Below the pieces are notes generated by a model. The model did not search any database and was not told where the DNA came from. It saw only the letters and a program-made list of their open reading frames with translations. Positions 60,738-64,000 of a stretch of 64,000 bases of DNA are shown here, piece by piece. A program made the position numbers and the translations under genes. The stretch is from Hungatella sp. (GTDB lineage: Bacteria; Bacillota; Clostridia; Lachnospirales; Lachnospiraceae), in contig JAAWBS010000016.1 in the NCBI GenBank assembly GCA_022792815.1, positions 85,688 through 149,687 of the forward strand, read 5' to 3'. Every line of letters starts with the position of its first letter. Positions within the stretch are counted from its first letter, which is position 1.

Positions 60738-62351
60738 ATGGGACCCAACATCATTATTTTTAATCCGGACGAGATGCGGGCGGACAGTATGGGACACCTT
60801 GGAAACCCGGCAGCCTACACCCCCTTTCTGGACGAGATGGCCGGAACGGATGCCGTGTCCTTCCGCCGGGCATTCTGCCAGAATCCGGTCTGTGTTCCAA
60901 GCCGCTGCAGTTTCACCACCGGGCTGTATCCCCATGTGAGGGGGCACAGAACGATGACTCACCTGCTGAGAGAGGGCGAGGAGTCTATATTCAGTGAGCT
61001 GAAAAGTCAGGGCTACTATGTGTGGATGAACGCCAGAAACGACCTGGTGGCTGCCCAGGAAGAGGAGGCTTTGAGCCGTCACGCCAGCGAGATCTTTTAC
61101 GGGGGCAATATCCGGCCTCCCAAAGTCTCTGACAAGTCGCGGACCCGCCAAAATCCCTTGGACTTTAGGGCCATGTACAGCGGTCAGCCCACATCGGACG
61201 GGAAAGGGGAAATCTATACCAGAGACGACGAGGATGTAGATGCCGCCATCAGACGGATCCGAGACAAGCCTCAGGGCCAGCCGCTCTGCCTGTTTCTGGG
61301 TCTGATCTATCCCCACCCGCCCTACCAGGCCGAGGAGCCTTACTTCTCCATGATTCGCCGTTCCAAGATGGGGAGGCGGATTCTTCCGGAGGAGTGCCGT
61401 GGAAAGGCCGAAATTCACCGGGCCATCAGGAAAAACCAGCAACTTGACGGATATACGGAGGAGCAGTGGACAGAGCTGCGGGCCGCCTATCTGGCTATGG
61501 TGGCTAAGGTGGACCATCAATTCCGCCGTCTGTGTGATGCTCTGAAGGAGAGTGGTGAGTATGATAACTCTGCCATCTTTTTCTTCTCGGACCACGGAGA
61601 TTTTGCAGGTGATTTCGGAATTGCCGAAAAGGCCCAGAACACCTTTGAGGACTGTTTGACCAATGTGCCGTTTCTCATAAAGCCTCCCAAAGGATATGAG
61701 GTGGACCCGGGGGTCAGTGACAGCCTGGTGGAGCTGGTGGATTTTTACGGCACAGCCATGGAGATGGCAGGCGCGGCGCCGAGCCATTCTCACTACGGCT
61801 TTTCCCTGACAGAAGTGCTGAAAGACAGAACCAGGAGAGTCAGGGAGTTTGTCACCTGTGAAGGAGGCCGCAATCCGGAGGAAATCCACTGTGACGAATT
61901 TCATGCAGGAGGTCCTCAGGGAACGCCGCCTTACAGCCCCTACTATCCCAGACATTTTGCTCAGACAGACCCGTCAGCCCATGCCAAAGGATTTATGGTG
62001 CGGACCATGGACTACAAGTATGTGGCAAGAGTCGATGAGGCTGATGAGCTTTATGATCTGAACCAGGATCCCGGGGAGCGGACCAATGTGATTTCTGACC
62101 CTCAATACCGTAGGGTGCGGTCAGAACTGGAGAAGAAACTGCGGCTGTGGCTTATGAGAACCGCGGATATAGTGCCTTTTGATTACGACAAGCGATTTTC
62201 CAGGGAGATGATCTGGGCGGCTGTCAGACATAACGTGCCGCCGGAGCACAGAGAGGAAATTTTGAGAGAGATCGACAACGGAGCAAACATGTTCCTGCTC
62301 GCAGCAGAGTGCAGGAGACGCTTTGGCGATTACTGGAACGCCGATGTGTGA
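60738..62351 (+). CDS. Sulfatase (anaerobic Cys type)
   Basis: A 537-residue sulfatase of normal length. The modification signature C52-V-P-S-R lies in NPVCVPSRCSFTTGLYPH and the metal site D285-H286-G in FFFSDHGDFAG. C-terminal LYDLNQDPGERTNV is the usual tail. It has no signal peptide, so it acts in the cytosol and needs a radical-SAM anSME maturase, which is not in the window. AAGGAGG lies 5-6 bases before ATG 60738, and TATAAT at 60693-60698 is the likely -10. A GPH-type symporter follows after 22 bases, implying import of a sulfated glycoside or acid before desulfation. Confidence 0.88.
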   Translation: MGPNIIIFNPDEMRADSMGHLGNPAAYTPFLDEMAGTDAVSFRRAFCQNPVCVPSRCSFTTGLYPHVRGHRTMTHLLREGEESIFSELKSQGYYVWMNARNDLVAAQEEEALSRHASEIFYGGNIRPPKVSDKSRTRQNPLDFRAMYSGQPTSDGKGEIYTRDDEDVDAAIRRIRDKPQGQPLCLFLGLIYPHPPYQAEEPYFSMIRRSKMGRRILPEECRGKAEIHRAIRKNQQLDGYTEEQWTELRAAYLAMVAKVDHQFRRLCDALKESGEYDNSAIFFFSDHGDFAGDFGIAEKAQNTFEDCLTNVPFLIKPPKGYEVDPGVSDSLVELVDFYGTAMEMAGAAPSHSHYGFSLTEVLKDRTRRVREFVTCEGGRNPEEIHCDEFHAGGPQGTPPYSPYYPRHFAQTDPSAHAKGFMVRTMDYKYVARVDEADELYDLNQDPGERTNVISDPQYRRVRSELEKKLRLWLMRTADIVPFDYDKRFSREMIWAAVRHNVPPEHREEILREIDNGANMFLLAAECRRRFGDYWNADV

Positions 62352-62373
62352 AAATAAGAGGAGGAGAAACGTG

Positions 62374-63831
62374 ATGAGAGAAGAGAATAAGAGTTCTGAG
62401 TGGCTGAAACTTCTGTGCCTTCCCATGATTGCCTTTACCGCCAATCTGATGACAAGCTTTACCGGTTTTTTGAGTTATTATCTCAACAATGTTGTGGGAT
62501 TCAGCGTTGTCCTGGCAGGAAGCTTTGTGACGGTTTTCCGAGTCTGGGATGCGGTTACGGACCTGGCTATGGGTTCTGTGGCGGACAGGACCAACACCAG
62601 GTGGGGCAAATTTACCCCCTATATGGTGGCCGGAGGGATCGGCACCATGGCAGTGGGGCAAATTATGGTCCATGTTCCCCCTATGCTTCCGGAAGGGACG
62701 GTCCGCCAGGCTGTGTTTGTGGTGCTTTACCTGTTGTTTGTGGTCTGTACCACCATGCAGGTCTGCGGCCTCCGCTCCACCGCCCAGATCTGTATCAGAG
62801 ACGGAAAAGGACGGGCCACTTACGGCATGGTAAACGGGATTTACCTTACGATTTTCTACACCGTGGTAAATGTATATGTGTATTCTCATCTGCTGCCGGC
62901 CTCCAGAGGGTTTAATCTGACCTTTTTCAAGACATTGATTACCATATACACAGTGGCAGGCTTTGCCTTCCTTTTGGTTTACCTGTTTTTCTTCTGTCCA
63001 TATGACCGGCAGGCAGCAGCCCAAAGCCAGGAAAAGAGGGGGGAGAAGGTCCGTTTGGCAGATATTGTGCGCCTTTTTCGGACCAATCGGCCTTTCCGCA
63101 TGCTGATCTTGTCGGCCGGAACCGATAAGCTGGCAACCACCTTACAGGGAAATGCCACGGTTGTCATCATCATGTATGCTATCGCTGTAGGAAATGCAAA
63201 ACTCAACTCTGCCATAAACAGCTATACTATGATTCCCAGCATTCTCATGATCCTGGTCGGCCTGGGGGCCATCGGCCGGAAGTACGGTGCCAAAAAGGCC
63301 ATGCTGATCTCCAGCTGGGGCGGGGCGGTGACCTGCGGACTTTCCATTCTGCTGTGGGTCTTCGGCGATTACAAGAGCCTGAATTTTCCGGGTTATGAGG
63401 GATTCGCCGGCTGGAGCGCCTTCACCCTTGCTTATCTGGTGCTGTTCCTTCTGATGAAGGGATTCGGCATGATCGGCACCAATGTGCTGAACCCCATGTT
63501 GGCCGATGTCATTGACTATGAGTACTATATAAGCGGCAAATACTGTCCGGGAACCATCGGCGCCTCCTTCAACCTGGCTGACAAGTTTATCTCTTCCCTG
63601 GGGCCGACGGTGATCGCTCTCCTCTGTGCGGCTATCGGATTTACCGGTACACTTCCCACTGCGGAGGATCCCTTCTCGATGCCTCTTTTTGCCATCGGTA
63701 TCTTGGGATTGTATGGTTTTTCCCTGATGGGGCTGATTGTAAACATCGTCTGTATGAAATTTTATGATCTGACGCCGGAATACATGAGACAGGTGAGAGA
63801 AGAGCTGGATAGGAGAAAGCAGGAGCGGTAA
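62374..63831 (+). CDS. GPH-family glycoside/cation symporter
   Basis: A 485-residue, twelve-helix MFS-like carrier of the glycoside-pentoside-hexuronide:cation symporter family. Landmarks: FRVWDAVTDLAMGSVADRTNTRWGKFTPY near residues 50-80 (the cation/sugar-binding motif of MelB-like proteins) and LADVIDYEYYISGKYCPGTIGASFNLADK in the second half. GAGGAGGAG precedes the ATG. Its position directly after a cytosolic sulfatase suggests it takes up a sulfated sugar. Confidence 0.9.
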   Translation: MREENKSSEWLKLLCLPMIAFTANLMTSFTGFLSYYLNNVVGFSVVLAGSFVTVFRVWDAVTDLAMGSVADRTNTRWGKFTPYMVAGGIGTMAVGQIMVHVPPMLPEGTVRQAVFVVLYLLFVVCTTMQVCGLRSTAQICIRDGKGRATYGMVNGIYLTIFYTVVNVYVYSHLLPASRGFNLTFFKTLITIYTVAGFAFLLVYLFFFCPYDRQAAAQSQEKRGEKVRLADIVRLFRTNRPFRMLILSAGTDKLATTLQGNATVVIIMYAIAVGNAKLNSAINSYTMIPSILMILVGLGAIGRKYGAKKAMLISSWGGAVTCGLSILLWVFGDYKSLNFPGYEGFAGWSAFTLAYLVLFLLMKGFGMIGTNVLNPMLADVIDYEYYISGKYCPGTIGASFNLADKFISSLGPTVIALLCAAIGFTGTLPTAEDPFSMPLFAIGILGLYGFSLMGLIVNIVCMKFYDLTPEYMRQVREELDRRKQER

Positions 63832-63854
63832 TCAGAGAGAGAAAGCAATTTCAG

Positions 63855-64000
63855 GAGGGAAGAGTGAAAAATAAAGTGTATTTTTGAACGCACTTGTATA
63901 AGGGTTCATAAAACCCCATTTTTACAAGTATAGAAAACAGAATAATGTTAGTTATCGTTGCGTTTTACTAACTTAGAACTATCATAACCAAGGCTTTCAA
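63855..64000. other. AT-rich end of window with inverted repeats, possible mobile-element edge
   Basis: Base composition falls sharply after the GPH gene. ACTTGTA (63893-63899) and TACAAGT enclose GGGTT-CATAA-AACCC, a nested hairpin. AGGAGG at 63853 has GTGAAAAATAAA after it, but no long frame follows. It may be the left edge of an insertion; the window ends before this can be decided. Confidence 0.35.

Noticed and set aside
1..64000. CRISPR array, tRNA or rRNA genes, prophage
   Set aside because: No regularly spaced repeats, no recognised tRNA or rRNA segments, and the lone GH25 lysozyme has no phage neighbours.

Overview
The window reads as a stretch of chromosome from an anaerobic Gram-positive gut Clostridium, most likely a Lachnospiraceae member (Enterocloster/Lachnoclostridium-like). 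This placement is inference. It rests on moderately GC-rich coding DNA with strong AGGAGG-type ribosome sites, near-consensus sigma-A promoters, a glucose/maltose-family PTS permease, an extracellular flavinylated reductase, a chromate-transporter pair, GPH and MATE carriers, and anaerobic-type sulfatases. No rRNA, tRNA, CRISPR array, complete transposase or phage module was seen.

Layout. 1-7.2 kb: end of a membrane protein gene, a zinc-ribbon protein, a DUF368/PopT-type lipid carrier flippase, a LytTR response regulator, a candidate small RNA, metY, ribU and cardiolipin synthase, closed by a 214-bp imperfect palindrome. 7.5-12.3 kb: a four-gene operon of an SLH-type protein with a MacAB-like export system. 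12.4-17 kb: an M19 dipeptidase with a structured leader, a TrpXYZ-type ABC importer and a TetR regulator. 17-24.5 kb: a PRD regulator divergent from an unusual PTS operon (EIICB, fumarase/aspartase-superfamily lyase, GH4 phospho-glycosidase, NagA-like deacetylase). A long inverted-repeat element lies between regulator and operon. 24.6-37.3 kb: an exported flavoprotein reductase with two FMN-binding domains, ChrA pair, LysR and an aconitase-like hydratase, then a CdaR-type regulator divergent from a peptidase/carrier/amidohydrolase set.

37.4-43.1 kb is a scruffy region: polY-yolD, a dipeptidase (PepV-type) remnant, cutC, another possible remnant, a MATE/MerR pair sharing a textbook 19-bp-spacer promoter, and a truncated, frameshifted GNAT gene. 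43-51.4 kb: GH25 lysozyme, an unrecognised 988-residue protein, a diguanylate cyclase, a chemoreceptor, a DUF2200 protein and a lipoprotein. 51.4-58.4 kb: an sce7726-type nuclease-like gene and three more MATE exporters interleaved with MarR and Rrf2 regulators. 58.5-63.8 kb: sulfatase (internally deleted), AraC regulator, full sulfatase and GPH symporter, which looks like a system for sulfated host or dietary glycosides.

The strongest candidate for an undescribed system is the PTS/lyase/GH4/NagA-like operon. Its tight spacing implies one pathway in which a phosphorylated glycoside is cleaved, deacylated and subjected to a fumarate-type beta-elimination. That chemistry has no standard counterpart I can name. 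Second-tier items are the two long palindromic intergenic elements, the reductase with Met where fumarate reductases have a substrate-binding His, and the 988-residue orphan.
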